Assembly (NCBI RefSeq): GCF_029168945.1
Contig: NC_083602.1
Coordinates: 12,459,850 to 12,523,849 of the forward strand
DNA length: 64,000 nt
Direction: 5' to 3'
Source: Cannabis sativa
Taxonomy: Eukaryota; Streptophyta; Magnoliopsida; Rosales; Cannabaceae
Shown: one piece after another, positions 45,977-55,918 of the stretch
Layout of the letters: the number at the start of each line of letters is the position of its first letter
Numbering within the stretch: the stretch's first letter is position 1
Translations under genes and position numbers: made by a program
The notes under the pieces: generated by a model
Database searches by the model: none
The model's input: only the letters and a program-made list of their open reading frames with translations
Told to the model about the DNA's origin: nothing

Positions 45977-46645
45977 TTCGAAGCACTCCTTTCGAGATAT
46001 GGTGTTCGTCATAGAACAGCTCTACCTTATCATCCGCAAAGTAATGGCCAAGCTGAGATTTCTAACCGGGAAATAAAGATGATTCTGGAGAAAACGGTGC
46101 AGAGATCAAGGAAAGATTGGTCAAGAAAGTTGGATGACGCATTGTGGGCTTATAGAACAGCGTTCAAGACACCAATCGGGATGTCACCATATCGGTTGGT
46201 GTTTGGAAAGGCGTGTCATTTACCGGTGGAACTAGAACACAAGGCGTATTGGGCAATGAAAACTTTGAACATGGATTTAAAAGCTGCTGGGCAGAAAAGA
46301 CTACTACAGTTGGATGAGTTGGAAGAATTTCGAAATGAAGCTTATGAAAACGCCAAGATTTACAAGGAAAGAACTAAGAGATGGCATGACAGAAATCTAG
46401 TCAGAAAGGAGTTTCAACCTGGTCAACAAGTTCTACTCTTTAACTCAAGACTAAAGTTGTTTCCTGGTAAATTAAAATCAAGGTGGTCAGGGCCATTTAC
46501 GGTGATCAAAGTGTTTCCCTACGGAGCAGTGGAACTAAAAGGTGAAAGTCCTAATACTTTCAAGGTGAATGGACAGCGATTAAAGCTCTACTTGGGAGGT
46601 CAATTTGATCAAACCAAGTCCGCCATGATTCTGGCGCCACTTTAA
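45977..46645 (+). pseudogene. Athila integrase end
   Basis: Same frame as the preceding segment after the stop: [20 protein letters not shown], then the third catalytic residue in [14 protein letters not shown] (Glu), [20 protein letters not shown], then the C-terminal domain with [14 protein letters not shown] and [19 protein letters not shown]. It ends at 46645. No chromodomain follows, which suits Athila. Just downstream TTGGGAGGCAACCCAA (46695-46710) forms a small hairpin that I recall as common after pol in this group. Confidence 0.88.
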
Positions 46646-46784
46646 AGATCTCGATCAACGTCTAGCTGAGCGACGATAAAGTTAGCGCTAATTGGGAGGC
46701 AACCCAAGTGTTCTTTTGATTTAGTTGAACTCTTTTTAAGTTTGCTGTTATTTTTCTTGATGTTCATTCTGTTTCGTTATTGAA

Positions 46785-46815
<31 letters not shown>

Positions 46816-47565
46816 TGGGTCAGTGGCCGCGGCCATGAGATGTCTGGCCGCGGCCAGAATTGTCTTACAGAAAGTGGCCTATTTTCGAGATTTCTCGCCG
46901 CGGCGAGGGGACATACCGCCGCGGCGAGGTTGAACTTACAGAAACACCCAGATTTTCACGGATTCTCGCCGCGGCGAGGGTATAGGTCGCCGCGGCGAGA
47001 TTGTCAGTTTCCCCTTTTTAAACCCCAATTCCCTAACATTTCAAATCAAACCCCACACTCAAACCCTAACTTCTCCACGCCGAAAACACCATTCCTCACC
47101 ATTTTTTCTTCATCTAATCCCATTCAAAACTCCTTTTCATCAAATCTAACCATACACTTTCATCAACAATCATCCTAAACCCTTATTTCTCTCATTAAAC
47201 ACTATTTCCCACTCAAAATCAACCCCAAATCCCTCAAACCTCACCCAAAATTATAAAAAACCTTATTCATCCTTTTCTTTCTCAAAAGCTTCAAGATGTC
47301 AACAATGGAGGATGAGTAAAGGAACATTGTCATTGAGGTATTGATTCTAAGACTTCCATTCCAATTTTTATTGAAAAATTTGTGAATTTGTTGGATAGTT
47401 TTGAATTATTTGGTGGATATTTGGGATTTTTGCTATATACATTGTTGAAATTGATTGTGTGAATAGAATTGGGTTAAATTGAAAGGGATTTTAATCCCGG
47501 GAAGTCAATTTTTAAGGGGAAGTGTTGTCAAAATTTTGAAAAATCTTGAGAGTTAGAAAAAAAAT
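46646..47565 (+). other. Athila pol-ORF3 spacer with A-tract and promoter-like block
   Basis: No gene. It contains the TTGGGAGGCAACCCAA hairpin, an uninterrupted A-tract of about 28 bases (46783-46810), the palindrome array (46827-46995), then a C/A/T-rich 5'-UTR-like stretch (47000-47290) and a tiny ORF starting at 47296. A possible donor GTATTG at about 47336 suggests an intron before ORF3, but I cannot place its acceptor with confidence. Confidence 0.55.
46827..46995. promoter_or_regulatory. Phased CCGCGG palindrome array before ORF3
   Basis: CCGCGG at 46827, 46848, 46898, 46919, 46969 and 46990: spacing 21, 50, 21, 50, 21, exactly the rhythm of the LTR array but with three pairs. The first pair sits in GGCCGCGGCC, the others in CGCCGCGGCG. 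CTTACAGAAA recurs at about 46864 and 46935. Spacer sequences differ from those of the LTR while distances do not. Confidence 0.72.
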
Positions 47566-48747
47566 TTGGGAGTTATGGGTCCAAAGAGGTCAAGGGTCAA
47601 TGAAGAGGGAGCTTCATCATCCAACCCATCTAGGGGACGCCCTAATCTAGATAGAGTTAGGTTTACCAACATTGAGGCTCAAGAGCGGTTTTTGAAATTA
47701 AAAGATAGGGCGTTCATTGAAGATAGAGGGATAGACATAATCAACCTAAGCCAAACTGCCAATATTCCCCCTGCTTTTGCATCTATTAGGGATCAAATCC
47801 TACAGAGGCAGTGGACTAAGTTCGTCGATGTCACTGAGCGTGGTAATCAAACTCTAGCTTTGGAATTTTTAGCCAACTGGCCTGAAAGAGAAGAGGGCAA
47901 AGTTAGAGTTAGGGGGGTTAGAGTGCCTGCTACCGCAGAAGCTATTCATGCCCTTTATGATCTCCAAACTTTCACTTATGAAGAACAACAATTGAAACAA
48001 CAATTCTATGAGAGAAGTACGAATTATGTGGATATGGCTGAGACTCTAGGGTATCCTGGCCTTAGGTTCCATGAGCTTAGTGGAGTACCATACCAATTGT
48101 ACCGATGTGAACTCAACCCAGTGGCCAAGGCTTGGCTTTACTTTGTTAGTGCAAGGATGCTCCCCAACAAGCATTTTTCTGATGCTCAAATGGACAGACT
48201 TAAATGGGTTTACGGTATTATGAAAGGGTATAATTTGAATGTGGGGGATATTGTTCGAACGACCTTTGACATTATGGTTGAGGGATCTTCCGGTGGAGGA
48301 CTAGGGTTGGCTGGAATAATCACTGACCTCTGTGAGAAACATGGAGTACCACAGTACTCGTATGATACAAAGGTACCGCCCCAGCGCCCTATTAACTTGG
48401 CGACTGTTCTGCGCTTCAAACCTCCTCATCCTCATGGTCAACCGCCAGTTCAAGGAGGTCCTCCGGCAAGAGAAGAAGAGGAACGTGAGGACATCGAACC
48501 ACCACGTCTTGTCGGGCCTCTTGACCCTGCCATGCAGTACACTCACAATCAGCTGAATTATCTGATTCAGCAGAACATGCATATGCAAAACTACATGGCC
48601 CAGAGGAGTATCTTCGATGAGCAGCAGGTGGCTCAATTGAACACACTTGTCACGAGGATGAATATCGGTGTGGATGATCCAAACTATTTTCCCATGCCAC
48701 CCCGTTTCAACCCTTATGACCAGCCACCGCCGCCAAACCCCTTTTAA
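47566..48747 (+). CDS. Athila ORF3 (env-position protein)
   Basis: Open for 393 residues. The likelier start is the second Met (47575, MGPKRSRVNEEG), which gives a basic, Ser-rich N-terminus. Known family: the third ORF of Athila elements, with the plant 'putative transposon protein' domain, here about residues 35-270 (FTNIEAQERFLKLKDRAFIE, RGIDIINLSQT, ALYDLQTFTYEEQQ, GYPGLRFHELSGVPY, WLYFVSARMLPNKHFSDAQ, GDIVRTTFDIMVEG). The C-terminal third is Pro/Gln-rich (PPHPHGQPPVQGG, then PPRFNPYDQPPPPNPF). I see no signal peptide, no transmembrane segment and no cleavage-site pattern, so calling it an envelope is not supported by the sequence. It is the only undamaged long frame of this element. Function unknown. 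Confidence 0.8.
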   Translation: MGVMGPKRSRVNEEGASSSNPSRGRPNLDRVRFTNIEAQERFLKLKDRAFIEDRGIDIINLSQTANIPPAFASIRDQILQRQWTKFVDVTERGNQTLALEFLANWPEREEGKVRVRGVRVPATAEAIHALYDLQTFTYEEQQLKQQFYERSTNYVDMAETLGYPGLRFHELSGVPYQLYRCELNPVAKAWLYFVSARMLPNKHFSDAQMDRLKWVYGIMKGYNLNVGDIVRTTFDIMVEGSSGGGLGLAGIITDLCEKHGVPQYSYDTKVPPQRPINLATVLRFKPPHPHGQPPVQGGPPAREEEEREDIEPPRLVGPLDPAMQYTHNQLNYLIQQNMHMQNYMAQRSIFDEQQVAQLNTLVTRMNIGVDDPNYFPMPPRFNPYDQPPPPNPF

Positions 48748-49998
48748 GGGGCTCAGGTAAGTTTCTCTCACCCTGGTTTATTTTCACACATTGGGGACAA
48801 TGTGCATTTTAGTTTGGGGGGGGGAAACTTAATTTATTTTTTTCACGTTTATTTGTTTTAGTTTAGTTTGTTTTAGTTTTTTTTAGTCTGGCGTGATAGC
48901 TAAATTGAAAAATGGATTGAATTGTTGTTATTCACTTGTGCAATGGATTGAAACATAACTGTGTGCTTGACTTGCAACTGTTTGAATTGAATTGGATGTG
49001 TGCTAGGAAGTGATTCATGTAGGTTTAAAACATTTGCTATTCTCACATATCACTTGTGTTCTATTTGGATTGTGGAATGACTGGTTGAACATGGAATAGA
49101 ATTTGTTTGACATACTCTCTTGAAGCGAAATCCTTGATGATTTTTGTTTGGAAAATGATTTAGGCAAATTTTCTTTGGATCGATTGAGCCTTTCAAGCCT
49201 ACCTGAAAAAATTTTTTCCTTAGTATACCCAAAGTTGAGCTTTAGCCTGTTTTAAAAATTTTTCACCACTTCACGGAGCTGAATTCGTTATTCTAAACTC
49301 TTTTCACCCTGAACATATCTTATTATGCCATGAGCCTTGAAGCAAGTTTGGGGGGGAATAAGTGCTGTAAGTGAAAAAAAAAAAAAAATATAAAGTGTAG
49401 GAATGAGAGATTGAAAAAAAATAATAAGAATATGGTGTGTTGTGCCTATGAAAAAAAAAAGAAAAAAAAAGTTAAGAAAATTATGAGGCACACACTTAAG
49501 GAAAAAAAATTGTAATCTCTTATTTCTGTTTTTGGGATATATGGAAAGTAAGCAAAATAAATGTCTAGGCTTGCTTGGTTAATTGTGCTTATGGTATAGT
49601 ATAGCCTAAATGACTTTTTACCTACCCATGTACCTAAGCCATGTGATTTTAACCGAAAAAGACCTATTGATTCCGAATAGAAATTTGTCAACATTAGTGG
49701 AGAGGAGTATGTCATTCAAACTTATTGATCATGTGTTAGTGGGAAGTTGGAAAGTTAGAACAGTTGTGATATTGATGGGAATTGCGGTGCTTTATGTTTG
49801 TATGAATTACTTACTTGTAAATTGCACATTCAACTTAGTTCTTAGAGTTGGCAAGTTGAAATTCTGGTTATTATTGGATTGAAGTTGTGCAGGTGGTGGT
49901 AACAATTAAATTGTTGGAAAGTTCAGCTATCATTGTCAGTTTTTTTAGTTTAGTCTTAGTTTACTCGGGGACGAGTAAAGAGTCAGTTTGGGGGAGTT
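48748..49998 (+). other. Athila 3' untranslated region with three G-tracts
   Basis: About 1.25 kb without a supportable gene. G-tracts preceded by AGTTT or AAGTTT lie at 48816-48824 (9 G), 49350-49356 (7 G) and 49990-49994 (5 G, then AGTT and the 3' LTR). The last is the polypurine tract that primes plus-strand DNA. The others resemble it and may be alternative priming sites. A-runs around 49375-49510 make several spurious frames. Confidence 0.7.
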
Positions 49999-51187
49999 TG
50001 TTAGGCTATTTTTAGCCTATGTTTTGGATCCAATTTATGTGCATTTTTAGCTGTGTTGGGACGGAATTACGCTTGTTTTCTATGTTTTCAGGTTCTTTGG
50101 AGTAAAAGAGGTCTCGGGTGCAGAAATTCATTGAAAGAAGTGCTGAGCCGAAGAAAAACTTAATTTCTGAGTTTTTGCATATCTGGCCGCGGCGATGAAG
50201 AGGCTCGCCGCGGCGAGATTCAACTTACAGAAAGTGCCTAAATTTGGCACATTCTCGCCGCGGCGAGAGGAAGCATGGCCGCGGCGAGATCCCGTACGGA
50301 CCGGGGGTATTTTCGTCCATCGAACCCTAAATTTCAAGTATAAATAGAAAACTGCGATTGGAAGTCAGGGAGAGCGATTGGGAACCCTAAAACACAGCTG
50401 AGAGCGGCAGGAAGAGCATAGAGATTCAAGTGAAGATCCAGAATTCATCCTCAAACAGTTCTTTTCTTTATTCCTCTTTAATTTACTTATGTTGAATATT
50501 GTTATAGGAATGGTTATGGATTTGTTTCTGAACTAAATTTCCCATTTAGGGAGGATGATGATTGTTGTTTAATGTTTTGCCTAGTTAATGTTTAATTACC
50601 ATTCCTTAATTCTTGTGTGTGAAATTATCTTAGTTTGTGTTTAATTTCATGTTTAAGATTGATCACCTTGTGCATGTTCTATGATCTCAATTCAAAATCT
50701 GAAAAGTGAGAATTGAGAATGCTAAAATTAAGATAATCGATGTTCTATGTGAAACGAAAGTATTCACATGACTTATGTGACGAGTAGATTATTGCTTAAT
50801 GCTGATTTCATGTTAGTTTAGTTAAGGAATTAATTAGATAACATGTGATTTAGAATCTAGAAGATCTGAAAGGAGCTAGGTTATTTTATAATCTGTCATT
50901 CACTCCAAGAATAGGATAGTAATTAATCATTAACAATTTGGGTAAACAACAACAGGATTCTCCTCCCTATTGTCTCATCTTGCTAAACTTTAAACTGTGT
51001 TATTAAGTTTTCTGAATTTCTTTCAAATTTTACTGTTTTTAAACCGTAATTGCTTTTGATTTACCGAATAGAATCATAAGTATAATTTAGTAGTACTTAA
51101 TCCAATTCCCTGTGGGATCGACCTCACCTGTGTGAGATTTACTACTTGATTGCGTATACTTGCGTAGCGCTTAAAAATATAGCAACA
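49999..51187 (+). repeat. Athila 3' LTR
   Basis: 1189 bp, same termini as the 5' LTR. TATA box at 50339-50346, palindromes CCGCGG at 50187, 50208, 50258 and 50279 with unchanged spacing. The last roughly 800 bases look identical to the 5' LTR by eye. Confidence 0.95.
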
Positions 51188-52361
51188 TATGCATACTCAC
51201 TATTTGATAATAATAAGCATTCCCTTAAACATCTCACATTCCTGGTACTTAATAAAGTACCACTTTTTACCACTCGTTACATACGAGCTGAATATGTCAC
51301 TATCGTTGCCCGATAAAGCAACCGATAAGTAAGAAACCTAACCGCGGTTTCAAGAGTAATTACTCATAACGGTAATAACCGTTTCCAACCCTAGGTCATA
51401 ACCTAGGCTTAATAAGCTTTAATCAACATCATGATAATAATTAAGGTCACCTCCATTCATTCATCGATTTTTAACCACATACGGTGCTTACCACTTTTCT
51501 TACCTTAATTCAGGAGTCAAGAATATGGCCGACCTGGGTGGAAAAACAAGCTAGACAATCCCGGTCCTATGTCACGACAATTGAAACACAATAAATACCT
51601 TAACATAATATTCCGGATTAAAACCCTAATTTAAAACCGATTAGACTTAGCCTTCACCATCTATATAATAATTCAAATAACTCAAAATTATTCAAAGGCA
51701 GGTACTAGGTTCAACCCCGAGCTAAACACGGATCAGAGAAAAACCCGAGAATTTTTCCCCTGCTGTAACCGGTCGACCGGTTCTGATACAGCAGAACCAA
51801 CCTGGCCGACCGGTTCTCGCCGTACCAGAAAAATTCTTGTTTTTCTCCTCCAGCTCGAACCAAAACCATTTCAAACCTAATTTGCACTTCCAGAACAGTT
51901 TAATATACCAAATATAACATATTCAACACATCATTTAATCACAATTCACCATTTAACTCAAAATCAACATCTTACTTGACAATTTGCATAAAAACATCAC
52001 TTTCAACACCTATTTAATTGAACAGCCCTTAATCTCACTCAATCTTCATTCAAACAAGTTTCAAATCAACCCTAAGAACCTACCCTAACCTCAGTTTATA
52101 CCCCAGCTCAGGATTAAATGAAAACCTTACCAAAACCTAACTAAACTCAAAGAAATTAATTAAGGGAAGAGTAGATGGATCATACCTTCACTTAGCTAGC
52201 TTCTAGGGTTAGGATTAGCTCAAGAAATTGAAGAAAAGAAATGAGTTTTCCTTGGTTTCCAGCTGCCTCAAGAATCGGCAAGAGAGGAAGAAGAAGAAGA
52301 GCTTGAAGTTATGTGTTTTTACTTGCTTTCTTGCCTTGGAAGCAACTTAAATAAGGTTTCT

Positions 52362-52399
<38 letters not shown>

Positions 52400-52786
52400 A
52401 ACAATCAGCCCACCAACAATTGAAAAGTCAAGAAGTCAAAACATAAAAAGAAAAATGACTAATTTACCCTTAAAAAAAACTTAAACTAAAATTATAACCT
52501 AGGGGCATTTTGGTAATTTTTACTAACTCCTCAATCCGACATTCTAATAAAATTCTAACTTAATCCGGGATATTCTCAAAATAATTCTTTCATTTAATGT
52601 CGTGACATTGCTAACCACATAGCTAAATTTCCACAATTACCGGGCCCAAAATAACGTATTTCATTAATTAATTGCTCAACAATTACCTAAGTAAGATCAT
52701 AATCCTACTTCATTTCCCAAGTAATTACATATTTAATAAAATATGTCCATTTAAATATTATTTATTTTCTGGGATATTACTGAAAG

Positions 52787-53234
52787 CATCCTGTCGCAAG
52801 GTTGGCCAGTAATACCCTTGTCGCATGATTTTTAATGCAAGGAAGTTACCTCCTGTATGATTGCCGCAAATTCCCCCATGTACCTCACGAAGTATGTAGC
52901 CCCAATATTCCCCGCTGATGCATTTGAGTAGCGGTTGACTAAAACTTCTGCGATACAATCTTTGATCGTACATTACATATCGGGCGGCTCGTTGTCGCAG
53001 CTTTCTTGCTTCTACCTTGTCATCGGGTAAGACGCCCTTTTCCAGGTATGCGACTATTGGAGTCATCCAGGTGACTTCCTGAACGGTATCTATTTCCATG
53101 ATCACTTCTTGATTTATAGTTGGGTGAGCCAATACGTCTACCAGAATTACATCGAGAAATTTGGCTTCTCTAGTTGAGGCCAAACGGGCCAGTGCGTCTG
53201 CGTGTGAATTTTGAGCACGCGGTACTCGAGACAC
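52787..53234 (-). pseudogene. Tat integrase N-terminal part
   Basis: The minus-strand frame leads from the end of the second RNase H (SRVPRAQNSHADALARLAS) through a linker into the integrase zinc finger: LREVHGGICGNHTGGN, GYYWPTLRQDAF. The chromovirus insertion at 52786 interrupts it. The frame continues at 34054 with the CC half of the finger. No lesion other than the insertion is seen here. Confidence 0.85.
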
Positions 53235-53560
53235 AATTACTTTTTTGAATTTCTACATTAGTTTGCATACAATGGCTAAATATTTAACCAATCTCCCGCC
53301 TCTTGCCTGATATTCTCCATTCACCTGGCACACCACGATTTGGGAATCGCTAAAAGCCTGAAGATACTCGACTTTCATCTCGAGAGCGAGTTTCAATCCT
53401 GCGATTAAAGCCTCATACTCGGCTTCATTGTTAGATGCAGAAAATTCAAAACGTAAAGCAGCATGTACCTTAAAATTGTTGGGACTGATTAATAAGATCC
53501 CGCTACCAGAGCCTTCGTTATTTTAGGCTCCGTCGATGTACAATGTCCACATCTCTCTAT
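53160..53560 (-). pseudogene. Tat second (archaeal-type) RNase H
   Basis: Extra RNase H domain characteristic of Tat/Ogre elements: WTLYIDGA (first Asp), a Gly/Ser loop, SASNNEAEYEALIAGLKLAL (Glu), LQAFSDSQIVVCQVNGEY (Asp), and SHADALARLAS at the end (His/Asp). Two stops interrupt it: TAA at 53523-53525 right after YIDGA and TAG at 53253-53255. Family role: additional RNA removal in cDNA synthesis, proposed by analogy. Confidence 0.85.
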
Positions 53561-54908
53561 TCGCTATAGCAATGTCGCTTTTGTCCTCTATGAGTGCTAC
53601 CTCGGTGCTGGGGAATTCAAGGATAAAATCCGCCAAGGCTTGCCCCTTGATCGCAGTTCTTGGTTTATACTTGATGTCGAATTGGCTCAACTCCATCGCC
53701 CATTTCAACAACCTCCCTGATGCTTTTGGTTTTGCCAAAACTTGCCTTAAGGGGTAGTTTGTCAAGACCTCGATACTGTGAGCCTGGAAATAAGGTCGCA
53801 ATTTGTTCGATGATGTTACCAAGGCAAACGCCAACTTTTCCATTTGGGGGTAGCGTGTCTCGGCATCCAGTAATCGCTTACTGACATAATACACCTGGTA
53901 TTGTCGTCCTTGATCTTCGCGTATTAGTACTGAACTAATCGCATATTCTGACACTGCTAAATAGATGGACAGGACTTCGCCGGTCATGGGCTTTGATAAG
54001 ATTGGAGGTTGCCCCAAATGCGTTTTTAAGGCTTGAAAAGCCTCCTCGCATTTTTCGGTCCAGTGGAACTTTTTGTTGCCTTTTAGAATCTGAAAAAACT
54101 CCTTGCACTTATCAGAAGATCGCGATATAAAGCGATTTAAAGCAGCGACTTTACCTGTGAGGCTTTGGACCTCTTTTGGTATTTCCACCAATGCCCTGAT
54201 CTTCGCGGGATTGGCCTCTATTCCTCGCTGGTTAACCATGAACCCAAGGAATTTCCCGGAGCCAACTCCAAAGACGCATTTCAGAGGGTTTAGCCGCATC
54301 TTATATCGTCACAATATATCGAACATGGCCTGTAAATGGGCAATATGATCCTTCGCATGTTGAGATTTTACGAGCATATCGTCAACATATACCTCCATGG
54401 TGTTTCCAATGAGATCTGCGAACATCATGTTTACCAGCCTCTGATAAGTCACACCTGCGTTTATTAAACCAAAAGGCAATACTTTGTAACAGTATAGTCC
54501 TCGACCAGTAATGAACGAGGTGTGTTCCTGGTCGGGCTTATACATCGGGATTTGATTATATCCCGAGTATGCGTCCATAAAGCTCAGAAGTTCATGACCT
54601 GCAGTGGCATCAACAAGTTGGTCAATGCTAGGAAGGGGAAAGCTGTCTTTGGGACAGGCTTTATTTAGATCTGTAAAGTCAACGCATGTGCGCCATGAGC
54701 CATTAGGCTTAGGCACGAGTACGGGATTCGCTAACCAGTTGGGGTAAAACGACTCCCGTATAAAGCCGCAGGTTAGGAGGTGGTCGACTTCTTCTTTTAG
54801 CGCTTGGTACCTCGCAGGGTCCATTTTGCGGTGCTTTTGTCGGACACCTCGCACCTTGGGGTCAATGTTCAAGCGATGACACATGACCTGCGGAGATATT
54901 CCAATCAT
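53526..54908 (-). pseudogene. Tat reverse transcriptase and first RNase H
   Basis: The minus-strand RT blocks are in order: GISPQVMCHRLNIDP, FIRESFYPNWLANPVLVPK, WRTCVDFTDLNKACP, FMDAYSGYNQIPM, FGLINAGVTYQRLVN, the catalytic VYVDDMLVKS, then after one stop MRLNPLKCVFGVGSGKFLG and the connection. RNase H follows (LSIYLAVSEYAISSVLI, YPQMEKLAFALV, LTNYPLRQVL). The stop is TGA at 54309-54311, plausibly from CGA by C-to-T change. The start at 54908 overlaps the preceding stop as ATGA, but the usual segment leading into RT is missing, so a small deletion is likely. Confidence 0.87.
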
Positions 54909-55918
54909 ATCTCAATGGTGTCTTCCGCGGCTTGGGCTGCGGCGGCATGATCGAGGATTCTTAGATCCAAATCTGGTTCGTCTACGTGCGTAACCTCCTC
55001 GATTCTGAGGACGTCCTGACGAGGAGGTGGTGCCTCCAACAGGTAGATAACATTTACTGACTTTTTCTCCGCGAGCTTGACTGCTGTGTTGTAGCTTTCT
55101 CGCGAATCTACTTGGACTCTTCGTACAGAACCTACTCCAGCGGGAGTAGGGAACTTCATTGGGAGATGATAGATCGAGGTTATGATCTTCATCTCCTTCA
55201 GGATTGGTCGACCAATCACGGCATTATATGCAGAATACTGGTCGATTACTGTGTAGTCAGCCATTGATTTGGCTGTTACCGGGGCAGTTCCCAAGGTGAT
55301 TGGGAGTTTGATCATTCCTTTTAATGCTATGACGTCGCCAGTAAAGCCATAGATGCTTGACGTCACAGGTCGTAGGTCCTTTTCCTGCAATCCCATTTGT
55401 TTGAAGGCTTGGAAGTTCAACAGATTTACTGAACTTCCATTGTCGACGAGTATGCGGTGGACATTATCTCCGCCAATATTGGCGATGATAACCAGTGCAT
55501 CGGAATGCGGGTGATGGACCCATCTCGCATCACTCTCCATAAAGGTGATGTCGTCGCATTCCTTCTTAAACAGTTTCTCGGGCCGCTCACTAAGATTGTT
55601 CACATTGGTGAGCGGCTTCTCCTTCGCTTCTCTGGCATATCGCTCTTGCGACTTGCGGGAGTCTCTTGCGATATGGGGTCCTCCAATGATAGTTAAGATG
55701 TTGCGAGGCGTTCTCGAACCACTCACATTTTGGTTTTCTTCTTTGTCATCCGCTCGGGGATGACTTTCCTCGCCCTTCTTATACTTGTCGAACTTTCCTC
55801 TCCGAATCAGCTCCTCGATTTCGTCCTGCAAGACCCAACATTCTAAGGTAGTATGACCAATGTCTTTGTGGTACTTACAGAATTTTTTGGGGTCTCTTCT
55901 GTCGCGATTTCCCCTGAT
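54905..55918 (-). pseudogene. Tat nucleocapsid zinc motif and protease
   Basis: On the minus strand the frame opens just after the C-run with IRGNRDRRDPKKF, then the Tat-type zinc motif CKYHKDIGHTTLEC, a long linker, and the aspartic protease: RILVDNGSSVNLLNF (D-N-G at the active site, a variant of D-S/T-G; I cannot say whether it is active) and AVIGRPILKEMKII. It is out of phase with Gag because of the C-run at 55919-55925 and ends at 54905. The Met at 56017 lies in out-of-frame Gag sequence and is not a real start. Confidence 0.85.

Larger units (their letters stand above)
39997..51187 (+). mobile_element. Athila-type Ty3/gypsy retrotransposon, nearly complete
   Basis: 11,191 bp with a perfect target duplication TATGC (39992-39996 and 51188-51192). 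Layout: 5' LTR, primer-binding site TGGCGCCGTTGCCGGGGA, gag-pol with only three small lesions, an A-rich tract, a palindrome array, ORF3, a long 3' UTR with three G-rich tracts, 3' LTR. It is the innermost and therefore youngest insertion of the nest, in line with its nearly identical LTRs. Confidence 0.95.
34055..52781 (-). mobile_element. Chromovirus (Tekay/Del-like) with internal deletion
   Basis: Inserted in the Tat integrase with a perfect duplication GAAAG (34050-34054 and 52782-52786). LTRs: left (3') 34055-36074; right (5') 39553-39996 plus 51193-52781, interrupted by the Athila element. The initiator-Met primer-binding site, about 2-kb LTRs and a chromodomain-like integrase tail suggest the Tekay/Del group. 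Gag and protease/RT are damaged, and RNase H plus the integrase core are deleted, so it is non-autonomous. Confidence 0.9.
39553..52781 (-). repeat. 5' LTR of the chromovirus, split by Athila
   Basis: Segments 39553-39996 and 51193-52781, about 2.03 kb when the insert and one duplication are removed. Its terminal base differs from the 3' LTR: on the minus strand it begins AGTAATATCCC rather than TGTAATATCCC, which changes the canonical TG end. A longer T-run (about 52,362-52,396) accounts for most of the length difference. Confidence 0.88.

Noticed and set aside
46780..47178. Frame starting in the A-tract (poly-Lys start)
   Set aside because: Produced by the A-tract and the palindrome array; low-complexity composition without family pattern.
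47566..48747. Athila ORF3 as a viral envelope glycoprotein
   Set aside because: No signal peptide, transmembrane segment or cleavage site can be seen; only its position is env-like.
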